From Clostridia bacterium (GTDB lineage: Bacteria > Bacillota > Clostridia > UBA1381), in assembly GCA_017621875.1 (NCBI GenBank), contig JAGASE010000013.1:1-64000 (forward strand): DNA of 64,000 bases, in the 5' to 3' direction. Made by a program: the position numbers and the translations under genes. The notes beneath the pieces are model-generated. The model saw only the letters and a program-made list of their open reading frames with translations, was not told the DNA's origin and ran no database searches. Of this stretch, positions 7,086 through 16,137 are shown piece by piece. The number at the start of each line of letters is the position of its first letter. Within the stretch, counting starts at the first letter, position 1.

Positions 7086-10000
7086 TTGTATCTGAAAAGG
7101 ATTGAAATGCAGGGCTTTAAATCGTTTGCCGATAAAACGGTCCTGAGTTTTGAACACGGAATAACCGGCGTTGTCGGACCTAACGGCAGCGGAAAAAGCA
7201 ATATTTCAGACGCTATTCGCTGGGTTATGGGCGAAATGAGTGCAAAAACCCTGCGTGGCTCAAATATGCAGGACGTTATTTTTAACGGAACGCAAACCAG
7301 AAAACCGCTTAACTTTGCGGAGGTAAGTCTGGTTCTTGATAATTCGGACAGGCTTTTTCCCATTGAGTTTGACGAGGTAATGGTAACAAGACGCGTTTTC
7401 CGTTCGGGAGAAAGCGTTTACCAGATTAATAAGGCGAATTGCCGCCTGAAGGATATCCAGGAGCTGTTTATGGACACCGGCTTGGGACGAGACGGATATT
7501 CCATGATAGGTCAGGGAAACGTGTCGCAGATTTTGTCCACCAAGGCGGAGGACCGACGCAGCTTTTTTGAGGGTGCGGCAGGTGTTTCAAAATATAAGCA
7601 CAGAAAGGAAGAGGCAGAGCGTAAGCTTGTATCGGTAAACGAAAACCTTGTTCGTATAAACGATATTACACTTGAGCTGGAATCACAGCTTAAGCCGCTT
7701 GAAAATCAATCGAAAAAGGCACGCGAATATCTTGTTTTGTACGAGGAATATAAAGGGCTTGACGTAAGCCTTATTTTGCGTACCGTTACGGGAAGCACTG
7801 TTCAGCTTGAGGCGGTAGAAGCACAGCTTGAAAACGTAAATGCGGAGATAGATACCGTTAAATCTCAGGCAGATGATTTTGAGCTTAAAATTGCCGAGCT
7901 TTATAGCGAAAATGAGAAAAAGGACGAGGAACAGACCGAGACCAATAACGCACTTTTGGAAAATGAGGCAGAAATCTCAAGAAAAGAAAATGAGATAACT
8001 TTGGCGGAAAACAATATTTCCAACAACAAATCGCTTGCAGAGCGGATTGACAGGGAAATTGAAAATATAAGGAAGAAAAACGAAGCACAGCTTAAGCAGA
8101 TTGAGGAGCTTGAAAAGCTCATCAGCGAGCAGGAAAAGGAAAGCCGCGAGCTGCTTGCAGCGTTTGAGAATATACAAACCGACAACTCATCAATATATGA
8201 TGAGCTTTCGGCATGCAAAGCAAAAATTGACGCCTTGAAAGAGGAAATTCAAAAAAAGACGAACGAGGTTTCTGCAGGAAAGGCGGAAATAACAGGTCTT
8301 GAAAATCTTCGCAGCAGCTATATTGAACGTAAAAATGCAGTTGAGGCGGAGAAGGAGGCTCATATAAAGGGCACCGAAAACACAAAGCGTGAGATTGAGG
8401 AAAATGAAGAAAAGCTGAAGGCTCTTTCGGAAAAGCTTGCGGCAATGCAGGAAAGAATTGAGCGGCAAGAGGAACGCTTTGATGGAATTTCCGCGGAGCT
8501 TGAAACGATAAATAAACAGCTTTCGGAAAAGCAGCTTGAATTTAATTCAAAATCCTCCAAAAAGCGTATGCTGGAGGCAATGGAAAATGATTATGAGGGC
8601 TATGCAAGAAGCGTAAAGGCGGTTTTAAAAGCACCTGAGCTGAAAAAGCGTGCGGTTTACGGCACTCTTTCGGGGCTTATCACGGTGGACAAGGAGTATG
8701 TGACCGCAATCGAGGTGGCACTTGGCGGAGCACTTCAGAATATCGTTGTTGAGGACGAGGAGGACGCAAAGGCGGCAATTGCATATCTGCGTGATAACAA
8801 GCTCGGACGTGCAACCTTCCTGCCGGTTTCCTCGGTTAAGGGCAAAAAGCTTGATAATGTCGGCGAGGTCAAAAAATGCAGCGGCTTTGTTGGCATTGCG
8901 AGTGACATTGTTCGCTTTGATAAAAAATACAGTGGAATAATAGACAGCCTTTTAGCAAGAACGGTTGTTGTGGAAACGATTGACGACGGTATAAAGCTGT
9001 CGCGTCAGTTCGGATACCGATTTAAAACGGTAACTCTGTCGGGCGAGGTTTTAAATGCAGGCGGCTCAATGAGCGGCGGTAGCGTTAACAAAACCAGCGG
9101 ATTTTTATCGCGTGCCAGCGAAATCAAGGTGCTGGGACAGGAAATTTCCGCACTTTCGACCGAAATTGATAAGCTGAAAGAGGAAATCACCGCAAAAACA
9201 AGCGACCTTGATAATGTAAAAATGCAGCTTGCATCATATCAGCCGCTTGCGAGGGAATACGAGAATGATATCCTGGTTTTGGAAAACTCAACCAAGCATT
9301 TGAAGGCGTCCGTTGAAACGGGCGGAAATGCGGACAAGGCTTTAGAGGACGAATTGACAGCTCTTTCGGAGCAGCTTGCAAAATCCTCCGATGAGATTGC
9401 ACTGCTTATAAGCAGCGTCCGCACGAGCGAAAACGCCGCACAGGAAATGAGCCACGAGGCGGAGGAGCTTGAAGCGGAATATGCACGTATCCAGGAGCGG
9501 AAAGAGGCAAAATCACAGGAGCTTATGAGTGAAACCTTGCGTCTGAAATCTCTTGAAAAGGACATTGAAACAGAAAAACAGAGTATTATAGATATTAAGG
9601 CTGCAATTTCCGAAAATGAGGAAACCATTGCACAAAGAACGCAGGATAAGCATAATATTGAAGAGCAAAACATAGAGCTTGAAAAAGTTATCTGTGAGAA
9701 AAAGACAGAAATTGATGAAATCCGCGAAAAGTCACGCAGGATAAAGGAAAGGCTTGCCGAGATTGATGCCGAAAAGGCGGAAACTATGGAAAAGCTTAAG
9801 GGAATACAAAATTCCAATAAGGAGCTGACCGACCGACTGATTGCACTTCAGCAGGAGCTTTCGAGGGTGGAGAACAAGCAGACTAAGCTGACCATGGAAC
9901 GCGATAATCTGATTTCACGTCTGTGGGATGATTATGAGCTTACTTTAGAAACTGCACAGGAGGTTTCGGTTGAAATTACCGATGAAAAGGAGACCGCGGC

Positions 10001-10652
10001 AAGGGTATCGGCACTTCGTGCAAAGATAAAGTCTCTGGGAAGTATTAATATAGACTCCATTGAGGAATATAAGAATGTGAAGGAAAGATTTGAATTTTTG
10101 TCGGGACAAAAGGATGATTTGGAAAAATCAAAGGATAATCTTTCAAAGGTTATAAGCTCAATGCAGGAGCTTATGGAGGAGCATTTTGAAAAGCAATTTG
10201 CGGAAATCAACAAGAGCTTTGAACGCGTGTTCCACGAATTGTTCGGCGGCGGCAGAGGAAGGCTTTACCTTTCCGAGCCGGATAACGTGCTGGAAAGCGG
10301 AATTGAGATAGAGGTTCAGCTTCCTGGCAAGAGCCTTCAGAATATAAATCTGTATTCGGGAGGCGAAAAGTCCTTTATCGCGATTGCTCTGCTTTTTGCG
10401 ATACTTGCGGTTAAGCCTACTCCGTTCTGCATTTTGGACGAGATTGACGCGGCACTTGACGACGTTAATGTATCGAGATTTGCAACCTACCTCAAAAACT
10501 ATCTGGACGATACGCAGTTTGTGGTTATCACGCACAGAAGAGGTACAATGGAGGCAGCAAACGTGCTTTACGGTGTTACGATGCAGGAAAAGGGCGTTAC
10601 AAAAATGTTGAGTCTTGCGATAGATGACGTGGACGAAAGCCTGATTAAATAG
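7086..10652 (+). CDS. smc: Chromosome segregation ATPase SMC
   Basis: At 1188 aa this is full-length bacterial condensin SMC, which with ScpA and ScpB loops and segregates the chromosome. Walker A GPNGSGKS is at residues 31-38. Coiled coils run from about 170 to 495, the hinge lies around 500-660 (IEVALGGALQNIVVEDEEDA), and a second coiled coil runs to about 1000. The ABC signature YSGGEKS starts near 1090 and Walker B ILDEIDAALDD near 1116. Translation begins at TTG 7 bases after the radical SAM stop. The rnc-smc-ftsY order is conserved in Bacillota. ScpA and ScpB are not in the window. Confidence 0.98.
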   Translation: MYLKRIEMQGFKSFADKTVLSFEHGITGVVGPNGSGKSNISDAIRWVMGEMSAKTLRGSNMQDVIFNGTQTRKPLNFAEVSLVLDNSDRLFPIEFDEVMVTRRVFRSGESVYQINKANCRLKDIQELFMDTGLGRDGYSMIGQGNVSQILSTKAEDRRSFFEGAAGVSKYKHRKEEAERKLVSVNENLVRINDITLELESQLKPLENQSKKAREYLVLYEEYKGLDVSLILRTVTGSTVQLEAVEAQLENVNAEIDTVKSQADDFELKIAELYSENEKKDEEQTETNNALLENEAEISRKENEITLAENNISNNKSLAERIDREIENIRKKNEAQLKQIEELEKLISEQEKESRELLAAFENIQTDNSSIYDELSACKAKIDALKEEIQKKTNEVSAGKAEITGLENLRSSYIERKNAVEAEKEAHIKGTENTKREIEENEEKLKALSEKLAAMQERIERQEERFDGISAELETINKQLSEKQLEFNSKSSKKRMLEAMENDYEGYARSVKAVLKAPELKKRAVYGTLSGLITVDKEYVTAIEVALGGALQNIVVEDEEDAKAAIAYLRDNKLGRATFLPVSSVKGKKLDNVGEVKKCSGFVGIASDIVRFDKKYSGIIDSLLARTVVVETIDDGIKLSRQFGYRFKTVTLSGEVLNAGGSMSGGSVNKTSGFLSRASEIKVLGQEISALSTEIDKLKEEITAKTSDLDNVKMQLASYQPLAREYENDILVLENSTKHLKASVETGGNADKALEDELTALSEQLAKSSDEIALLISSVRTSENAAQEMSHEAEELEAEYARIQERKEAKSQELMSETLRLKSLEKDIETEKQSIIDIKAAISENEETIAQRTQDKHNIEEQNIELEKVICEKKTEIDEIREKSRRIKERLAEIDAEKAETMEKLKGIQNSNKELTDRLIALQQELSRVENKQTKLTMERDNLISRLWDDYELTLETAQEVSVEITDEKETAARVSALRAKIKSLGSINIDSIEEYKNVKERFEFLSGQKDDLEKSKDNLSKVISSMQELMEEHFEKQFAEINKSFERVFHELFGGGRGRLYLSEPDNVLESGIEIEVQLPGKSLQNINLYSGGEKSFIAIALLFAILAVKPTPFCILDEIDAALDDVNVSRFATYLKNYLDDTQFVVITHRRGTMEAANVLYGVTMQEKGVTKMLSLAIDDVDESLIK

Positions 10653-10694
10653 CAGCAATTAAAGTGATTGTTAGGCAGCGGAAAGGATGTATAA

Positions 10695-11609
10695 ATGGGA
10701 TTTTTTGACAGATTAAAAAGCGGTCTCGGAAAAACGCGTGAATCGTTTTCCGAGAAGGTAAACAATGTCTTCAAGGTTTTTGTAAAGGTGGACGAGGAAT
10801 TTTTTGACGAGCTTGAGGAAGCGCTGATCATGGCGGATTTGGGCGTTGAAACCTCGATGTATATTATAGAAAAGCTGAGAGATACGGTAAAAACAAAGAG
10901 AATATCCGATTCCGAGGAGGTAAAGGAGGAGCTGAAAAACGTTATCAGCGAAATTCTTACCGAGCAGGACTGCAGCATGAGGCTTGAAACAAAGCCGTCG
11001 GTGATTTTGGTAATAGGCGTAAACGGCGTCGGAAAAACTACCACTATCGGAAAGCTGGCATCGCATTACAAGTCACAGGGAAAGCGTGTGCTTTTGGCGG
11101 CTGCCGATACCTTTCGTGCGGCGGCTATTGACCAGCTTGATGTCTGGGCAAAACGCAGCGGCTGTGAGATTATAAAGCATCAGGAAAATTCCGATCCGGC
11201 AGCTGTAGTGTTTGACGCCTGCCGTGCAGCTGCGGCAAGAGGAACGGATATTCTTATCTGCGATACCGCCGGACGTCTTCACAATAAGGCAAATCTCATG
11301 GCGGAGCTTAATAAAATCGGAAGAGTAATTGAACGCGAGCTGCCGGAGGCGGATAAGGAAATCATGATTGTTCTGGACGCATCAACGGGGCAGAATGCGG
11401 TTTCACAGGCGAAGCTGTTCTCGGAGGCTGCCGATATTACGGGAATTATTCTTACCAAGCTGGACGGAACGGCTAAGGGCGGAGTTGTGGTTTCAATTTC
11501 AAAGGAGCAGAGCATACCGGTTAAGTTTATCGGCGTTGGCGAGGGTATTGAGGATTTGCAGGAATTTGACGCCGAAAGCTTTGCAAGAGCCTTGTTTGAA
11601 AATGATTAA
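10695..11609 (+). CDS. ftsY: Signal recognition particle receptor FtsY
   Basis: A 304-aa SRP-GTPase that docks the Ffh-ribosome complex at the membrane for co-translational insertion. It has a short N-terminal helical segment, the N domain, and the G domain with G1 GVNGVGKTTT (108-117), DTFRAAAIDQL, DTAGRL and TKLDGTAKGG. The long acidic A domain of proteobacterial FtsY is absent, as usual in Bacillota. AAAGGA lies 8 bases ahead of the ATG. It is the last gene of the acpP-rnc-smc-ftsY group. Confidence 0.98.
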   Translation: MGFFDRLKSGLGKTRESFSEKVNNVFKVFVKVDEEFFDELEEALIMADLGVETSMYIIEKLRDTVKTKRISDSEEVKEELKNVISEILTEQDCSMRLETKPSVILVIGVNGVGKTTTIGKLASHYKSQGKRVLLAAADTFRAAAIDQLDVWAKRSGCEIIKHQENSDPAAVVFDACRAAAARGTDILICDTAGRLHNKANLMAELNKIGRVIERELPEADKEIMIVLDASTGQNAVSQAKLFSEAADITGIILTKLDGTAKGGVVVSISKEQSIPVKFIGVGEGIEDLQEFDAESFARALFEND

Positions 11610-11635
11610 ATAATTGAAAAGTCGTCTTGTAAATA

Positions 11636-11664
11636 TTGACTTTATCCGCAAAATATGATAAAAT
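11636..11664 (+). promoter_or_regulatory. Extended -10 promoter of hom-thrB-lysC
   Basis: TTGACT (11636-11641), 17-bp spacer, TG at 11656-11657 and TAAAAT (11659-11664). The layout is nearly identical to the promoter at 3476-3504. The leader is only about 25 bases, leaving no room for a riboswitch or attenuator. Confidence 0.75.
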
Positions 11665-11696
11665 AATTGCTAATTTATTGTCGGGAGGAAATTTAT

Positions 11697-12893
11697 ATGG
11701 TAAAGGTTGCTATTATGGGCTACGGCACCGTAGGAAGCGGTGTGTACGAAATAATAAAAGAAAATAGCTTTGAAAAGGAAGCGTTAAACCCTATTGGGGT
11801 AAAATACATTTTGGATATCAGAGATTTCCCCGATCATCCTGAAAAGGAGCTGTTCACAAAGGATTTTGATGATATTCTCGGCGATGACGAGGTTTACTGC
11901 GTTGTTGAAGCAATGGGCGGACTGCACCCGGCTTATGAGTTTACAAAATCCTTGCTTGAGAAAGGAAAGAATGTTGTAACCTCAAACAAGGAGCTGGTTG
12001 CAACCTACGGACCTGAGCTGCTTGCCATTGCAAAGGAGAAAAATGTAAATTATCTGTTTGAGGCAAGCGTGGGCGGCGGTATTCCGATTATAAAGCCGAT
12101 GTGCTCAAGCCTGATGTCAAACAAAATAGAAAAAATTATCGGAATTTTAAACGGTACAACAAACTTTATTCTTACCGAAATGATAACTAAGAATAAGGAT
12201 TTTGACGATGCTTTGGCGGATGCACAGCAAAAGGGTTACGCAGAGCGTAATCCTGCTGCCGATGTTGAGGGACATGACGCCTGCAGAAAGCTTGCGATTC
12301 TTTCATCGCTTGCATGGGGCAATTATGTTGACTATAAGGATATCGTAACCGAGGGAATTACCGAAATCACTCTTGATGATGTAAAATATGCCGAAAAATT
12401 CGGTTATGTTATAAAGCTTATCGGCTATGCCGAGAAGAAGGATAAGGTTTTTGCAAGGGTTTCACCTATGCTGGTATCAAAAAGCTATCCGCTCTCAGGT
12501 GTTGACGATGTATTCAATGCAATAGTTGTTAAGGGAAATTACCTGGGAACGTCAATGTTCTACGGCAGAGGAGCCGGCAAATTCCCGACAGCAAGTGCTA
12601 TTGTTGCCGATGTTATTGAATCGGTAAGACATTTGAATGCAAACAAAGCATATCTTGAATGGAAGCCTTCCGAGGAGGGCTACATGCTGGATATAGCAGA
12701 CAGCGTTTCGAGCTATTTTGTAAGATGCGATGCTAAAAAAGAGCAGATTGAGGAGCTTTTCGGCAAAGTCAGCTTTGCGGACGGAATAAAGGACGGCGAG
12801 CTTGCCTTTATTACTCCAAAAATGACCGAGGGCGAATTTACTCAAAAAATAGGAGACCTTGCAAAGAGCTTCATAAGAGTTTTGGAGGCATGA
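11697..12893 (+). CDS. hom: Homoserine dehydrogenase
   Basis: A 398-aa NAD(P)-dependent enzyme that reduces aspartate semialdehyde to homoserine for threonine and methionine. It has an N-terminal Rossmann motif (GYGTVGSGVYE), the catalytic-domain segment ILNGTTNFILTEM, the substrate-site region AERNPAADVEGHDACRKL and YGRGAGKFPTASAIVADV. The C-terminal 65 residues are the size and pattern of an ACT domain, which would give threonine feedback. The start is the ATG behind GGGAGGA. It is first of three genes, overlapping thrB by 4 bases. Confidence 0.95.
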   Translation: MVKVAIMGYGTVGSGVYEIIKENSFEKEALNPIGVKYILDIRDFPDHPEKELFTKDFDDILGDDEVYCVVEAMGGLHPAYEFTKSLLEKGKNVVTSNKELVATYGPELLAIAKEKNVNYLFEASVGGGIPIIKPMCSSLMSNKIEKIIGILNGTTNFILTEMITKNKDFDDALADAQQKGYAERNPAADVEGHDACRKLAILSSLAWGNYVDYKDIVTEGITEITLDDVKYAEKFGYVIKLIGYAEKKDKVFARVSPMLVSKSYPLSGVDDVFNAIVVKGNYLGTSMFYGRGAGKFPTASAIVADVIESVRHLNANKAYLEWKPSEEGYMLDIADSVSSYFVRCDAKKEQIEELFGKVSFADGIKDGELAFITPKMTEGEFTQKIGDLAKSFIRVLEA

Positions 12894-13786
12894 TGATATA
12901 CGTCAGAGTACCGGCAACGAGTGCCAATATGGGTGCAGGCTTTGATTCTCTCGGAATTGCATTGGGGCTTTACAATACCCTGCGGATTTCGGAAATAGAA
13001 AGCGGAATTGTGGTTTATAACAATTCAAAGGACTTTATCCCAATCGGTGAAAAAAATCTCGTGTACAGAGCTATGTGCAGAGTATTTGACGAGGTGGGAT
13101 ATGAAAAAAAGGGAATAAAAATAATTCAAAACAGCGATATTCCGGTAACACGCGGCTTAGGAAGCAGCAGTGCCTGCATAATAGGCGGAATGCTTGCTGC
13201 GAACGTCATTTCGGGACGGCAGCTTAAATATAACGAAATTCTTGATTTGGCGGCAGAGCTTGAGGGACATCCCGATAATGTGACTCCGGCCCTGTTCGGC
13301 GGCTTTTGTGTCGCGGCAAGTGAAGGCGGAAAAACGGTATATTCGAGCAATAAGCTAAGTCCTACACTTAAGGCTGTTGTGATTATTCCTGATTTTTTCT
13401 TGTCAACAAAGGCTTCAAGAACTACCTTGCCGGAAAATGTAACTTTGAAGGATACATCATATAATATATCAAGAGCGGCACTTTTAACCTCGCTGCTCAT
13501 AAAGGAAAAATACGAAGATTTAAAATATGCCGTAGGCGATAAAATTCATCAGGATTATCGTAAGGGAAGTATTCCGCATTTTGACGAAATTGTGGAAAAG
13601 AGCTATGAGCTTGGTGCAAAAGCTACGTATTTAAGCGGTTCAGGACCGACAGTGGTTTCTTTGATTACGGGAGATTACGCAGGGTTTGAACATAAAATGT
13701 CGGAGTTTTTGGCAGGGTTCGGTGAAAGGTGGAGTGTAAAGCTTCTCACGATTGATAATGTCGGGGCAATTTTAAAGGAATATTAA
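12890..13786 (+). CDS. thrB: Homoserine kinase
   Basis: A 298-aa GHMP-family kinase that phosphorylates homoserine with ATP, the step before threonine synthase. The ATP-binding loop GLGSSSACIIGG lies near residues 85-96, the N-terminal strand VPATSANMGAGFDSLG is typical, and motif 3 is LSGSGPTVVSL. Two adjacent ATG codons compete (12890 and 12893). GGAGG ends at 12888, so the second ATG, with 4-base spacing, is at least as likely. Overlap with hom implies coupling. thrC is not in the window. Confidence 0.95.
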   Translation: MMIYVRVPATSANMGAGFDSLGIALGLYNTLRISEIESGIVVYNNSKDFIPIGEKNLVYRAMCRVFDEVGYEKKGIKIIQNSDIPVTRGLGSSSACIIGGMLAANVISGRQLKYNEILDLAAELEGHPDNVTPALFGGFCVAASEGGKTVYSSNKLSPTLKAVVIIPDFFLSTKASRTTLPENVTLKDTSYNISRAALLTSLLIKEKYEDLKYAVGDKIHQDYRKGSIPHFDEIVEKSYELGAKATYLSGSGPTVVSLITGDYAGFEHKMSEFLAGFGERWSVKLLTIDNVGAILKEY

Positions 13787-13836
13787 TTATGCAAGATAAG
13801 AGCAAGCATTTGCTCACAGAAAGGAAGGGTATATAA

Positions 13837-15045
13837 ATGGGACTGATAGTTCAGAAGTACGGCGGTTCGTCAGTTAGAGATGCAGAGCGTGTTATGAATG
13901 TTGCAAATCGTATTGTTGAGGCGTATGACGCAGGAAACAATGTGGTTGTTGCTGTTTCTGCACAGGGCGATACTACCGACGATCTTATCGAAAAGGCAAA
14001 GGAAATAAATCCTAATGCATCAAAAAGAGAAATGGATATGCTGCTTGCAACAGGTGAACAAATTTCGATTTCGCTGCTTGCAATGGCTATTGAAAAAATA
14101 GGCAGACCGGTAATTTCACTTACAGGCTGGCAGGCAGGTTTTAAAACTGATTCAAACTATTCAAATGCAAGAATAAGCAGGGTTGATACCGAAAGACTCA
14201 AAAGCGAGCTGGATAAACGCAAAATTGTTATCGTTGCGGGCTTCCAGGGACTTAATAAATATGACGATATAACAACTTTAGGACGCGGCGGAAGCGACAC
14301 CTCAGCTGTAGCTTTGGCAGCAACATTGGGAGCAGATATCTGTGAAATTTACACAGATGTTGACGGTGTTTATACCGCAGATCCGAGATTTGTAAAAAGT
14401 GCTAAAAAGCTGGACGATATTTCTTATGACGAGATGCTGGAGCTTGCATCACTGGGTGCAAACGTTCTGCATAACCGTTCGGTGGAAATGGCTAAAAAAT
14501 ATCATGTAAAGCTGGCAGTTAAGTCAAGCTTGAATAAAAACGAAGGCACATTCGTTAAGGGGGTAAATAAAGTGGAAAAAATGTTGGTAAGAGGCGTTAC
14601 AAGAGATAATGATGTTGCAAGAATTTCACTTTGCAATGTAGAGGATATACCGGGAAAGGCATTTACTGTTTTTGCTTTGATTTCAAAAGAGGATATTGGC
14701 GTAGACCTTATTCTGCAGTCAATCGGAAATAACGGCAGAAAGGATATCAGCTTTACTGTTAAGGAAAGTGACCTTGAAAGAGTGCTTGAAATTATTGAAG
14801 AGCATAAAGAAACTATCGGTGCTGCCGAGGTTAAGTACACAAAGGATGTATCCAAGGTTTCTATTGTAGGTGCGGGCATGGTTAACAATGCAGGCGTTGC
14901 AACAAAGATGTTTGAGGCACTTTACAATGCACATATCAATATCAGCATGATAGCAACATCTGAAATAAAGATTTCGGTGCTTGTTGCAAGAAAGGAAGCA
15001 GAGCGTGCTGTTAATGCAATACATGACAAGTTCCTGCTGGATTAA
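13837..15045 (+). CDS. lysC: Aspartate kinase
   Basis: A 402-aa monofunctional aspartokinase that starts the lysine/threonine/methionine pathway by phosphorylating aspartate. The N-terminal kinase domain shows VQKYGGSSV (residues 4-12), TTLGRGGSDTSAVAL and DVDGVYTADPR. Two ACT domains follow (about 265-400), indicating allosteric feedback by lysine and/or threonine. It lies 50 bases after thrB, and its ribosome binding site (AGAAAGGAAGG) follows a small hairpin (GAGCAA/TTGCTC), a pattern seen at other genes here. A terminator follows the stop. Confidence 0.96.
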   Translation: MGLIVQKYGGSSVRDAERVMNVANRIVEAYDAGNNVVVAVSAQGDTTDDLIEKAKEINPNASKREMDMLLATGEQISISLLAMAIEKIGRPVISLTGWQAGFKTDSNYSNARISRVDTERLKSELDKRKIVIVAGFQGLNKYDDITTLGRGGSDTSAVALAATLGADICEIYTDVDGVYTADPRFVKSAKKLDDISYDEMLELASLGANVLHNRSVEMAKKYHVKLAVKSSLNKNEGTFVKGVNKVEKMLVRGVTRDNDVARISLCNVEDIPGKAFTVFALISKEDIGVDLILQSIGNNGRKDISFTVKESDLERVLEIIEEHKETIGAAEVKYTKDVSKVSIVGAGMVNNAGVATKMFEALYNAHINISMIATSEIKISVLVARKEAERAVNAIHDKFLLD

Positions 15046-15056
15046 TTAAAAAAAGC

Positions 15057-15090
15057 AGAGGGCGTATCTAAGTAGATAAGCCCTCTCTTT
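15057..15090 (+). terminator. Terminator after lysC
   Basis: AGAGGGC (15057-15063) pairs with GCCCTCT (15080-15086), with an inner TATCT/AGATA pairing, followed by CTTTATT. Confidence 0.7.
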
Positions 15091-15106
15091 ATTATGAGGT
15101 AAAAAT

Positions 15107-15838
15107 ATGAGCGATAAAATTATCGGAAGAAATCCCGTTTCAGAGGCAATTAAATCAGGACGTGAGATTGACAAAATAATAGTTAAAAAAGGCGAAATCG
15201 AAGGTTCGCTGCGTCCCTTGATAAAAAAAGCAAAGAATGCCGGGATTCCTGTTATAGAGGCCGACAGACAAAAATTGGACAGCTTAGCTGAGGGCGGAAA
15301 TCATCAGGGCGTTATTGCCTATGCCGCAGCACACAGCTATGCGGAGGTATCGGACATACTTTTAGCAGCAAAAGAAAAGGGACATGCTCCTTTTATTATC
15401 ATTCTCGACAAAATAACCGACCCTCATAACTTAGGCTCGGTTTTGAGGACTGCAAACTGCGTCGGAGCAGACGGCGTTATTATCCCCAAACGTGGCAGCG
15501 TGGGGCTTAATGAGGTGGTTGCAAAAACCTCAGCAGGTGCTATTGAATATGTGCCTGTTGCCAAGGTTACAAACATCGCACAAACCATAGAAAAGCTTAA
15601 AAAAGAGGGACTTTGGATTGCCGGTGCTGAGGCTGGCGGCGAAAGTATGTATAAAACTGATTTAAAGGGTGCTGTTGCATTGGTTATAGGCAGTGAGGGT
15701 GAAGGAATTTCAAGACTTGTCAAGGAAAAATGCGATTTCCTTGTAGAGATACCCATGTTCGGCGATGTAAACTCACTGAATGCCTCAGTTGCGGCGGCGG
15801 TTTTGATGTATGAAATCGTGCGTCAGAGACAAAATTGA
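15107..15838 (+). CDS. rlmB: 23S rRNA 2'-O-methyltransferase (TrmH/SpoU family, RlmB-like)
   Basis: A 243-aa SPOUT methyltransferase expected to methylate the 2'-hydroxyl of a guanosine in 23S rRNA (G2251 in E. coli numbering). An N-terminal L30e-like substrate-binding domain covers about 1-75 (GRNPVSEAIKSG). The knotted SAM-binding domain carries motif 1 DPHNLGSVLRTA, motif 2 VIGSEGEGISRL and motif 3 EIPMFGDVNSLNASVAAAV. It begins a new cluster after the lysC terminator. Distinguishing RlmB from other TrmH-like paralogues is not certain from motifs. Confidence 0.9.
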   Translation: MSDKIIGRNPVSEAIKSGREIDKIIVKKGEIEGSLRPLIKKAKNAGIPVIEADRQKLDSLAEGGNHQGVIAYAAAHSYAEVSDILLAAKEKGHAPFIIILDKITDPHNLGSVLRTANCVGADGVIIPKRGSVGLNEVVAKTSAGAIEYVPVAKVTNIAQTIEKLKKEGLWIAGAEAGGESMYKTDLKGAVALVIGSEGEGISRLVKEKCDFLVEIPMFGDVNSLNASVAAAVLMYEIVRQRQN

Positions 15839-15861
15839 ACTTTAATAAATTGGAGGTAAAT

Positions 15862-16125
15862 ATGAAAGCGGTTATAACTGTTATAGGAAAGGACACTGTA
15901 GGAATAATAGCGGAGGTAAGCGGAATACTCTACCGCAACAATATTAATATATTGGATATTTCACAGACAATAATGCAGGATTTATTTACAATGATAATGC
16001 TTGTTGACATGCAAGGGGCATCTGTCAGCGACATTTCGGAGGAGATAAAGACGCTTGAAAAAAATATGAATTTATCAATTCATGTTCAGAATGAGGATAT
16101 TTTTAACTCAATGCACAGGATATAA
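15862..16125 (+). CDS. ACT domain protein (UPF0237 family)
   Basis: An 87-aa protein that is essentially one ACT fold (MKAVITVIGKDTVGIIAEVSG), the ligand-binding module of amino-acid-sensing regulators. The ATG at 15862 is chosen because TGGAGGT lies 5 bases upstream. Homologues are routinely encoded immediately before a UPF0210 protein, as here with a 12-base gap, so it is probably the regulatory partner or subunit of the next gene product. The ligand is unknown. Confidence 0.9.
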   Translation: MKAVITVIGKDTVGIIAEVSGILYRNNINILDISQTIMQDLFTMIMLVDMQGASVSDISEEIKTLEKNMNLSIHVQNEDIFNSMHRI

Positions 16126-16137
16126 GGAGTAGAGGTT

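Noticed and set aside
9239-9817. 192-codon minus-strand frame antisense to smc
   Set aside because: It is a low-complexity Ser-rich shadow of the smc coiled coil, without a ribosome binding site. Similar antisense frames over rplS-lepB, rbgA and UPF0210 were rejected for the same reason.
11600-13836. Lysine or threonine riboswitch/T-box before hom or lysC
   Set aside because: The hom leader is only about 25 bases and the thrB-lysC gap is 50 bases; neither can hold such an element.
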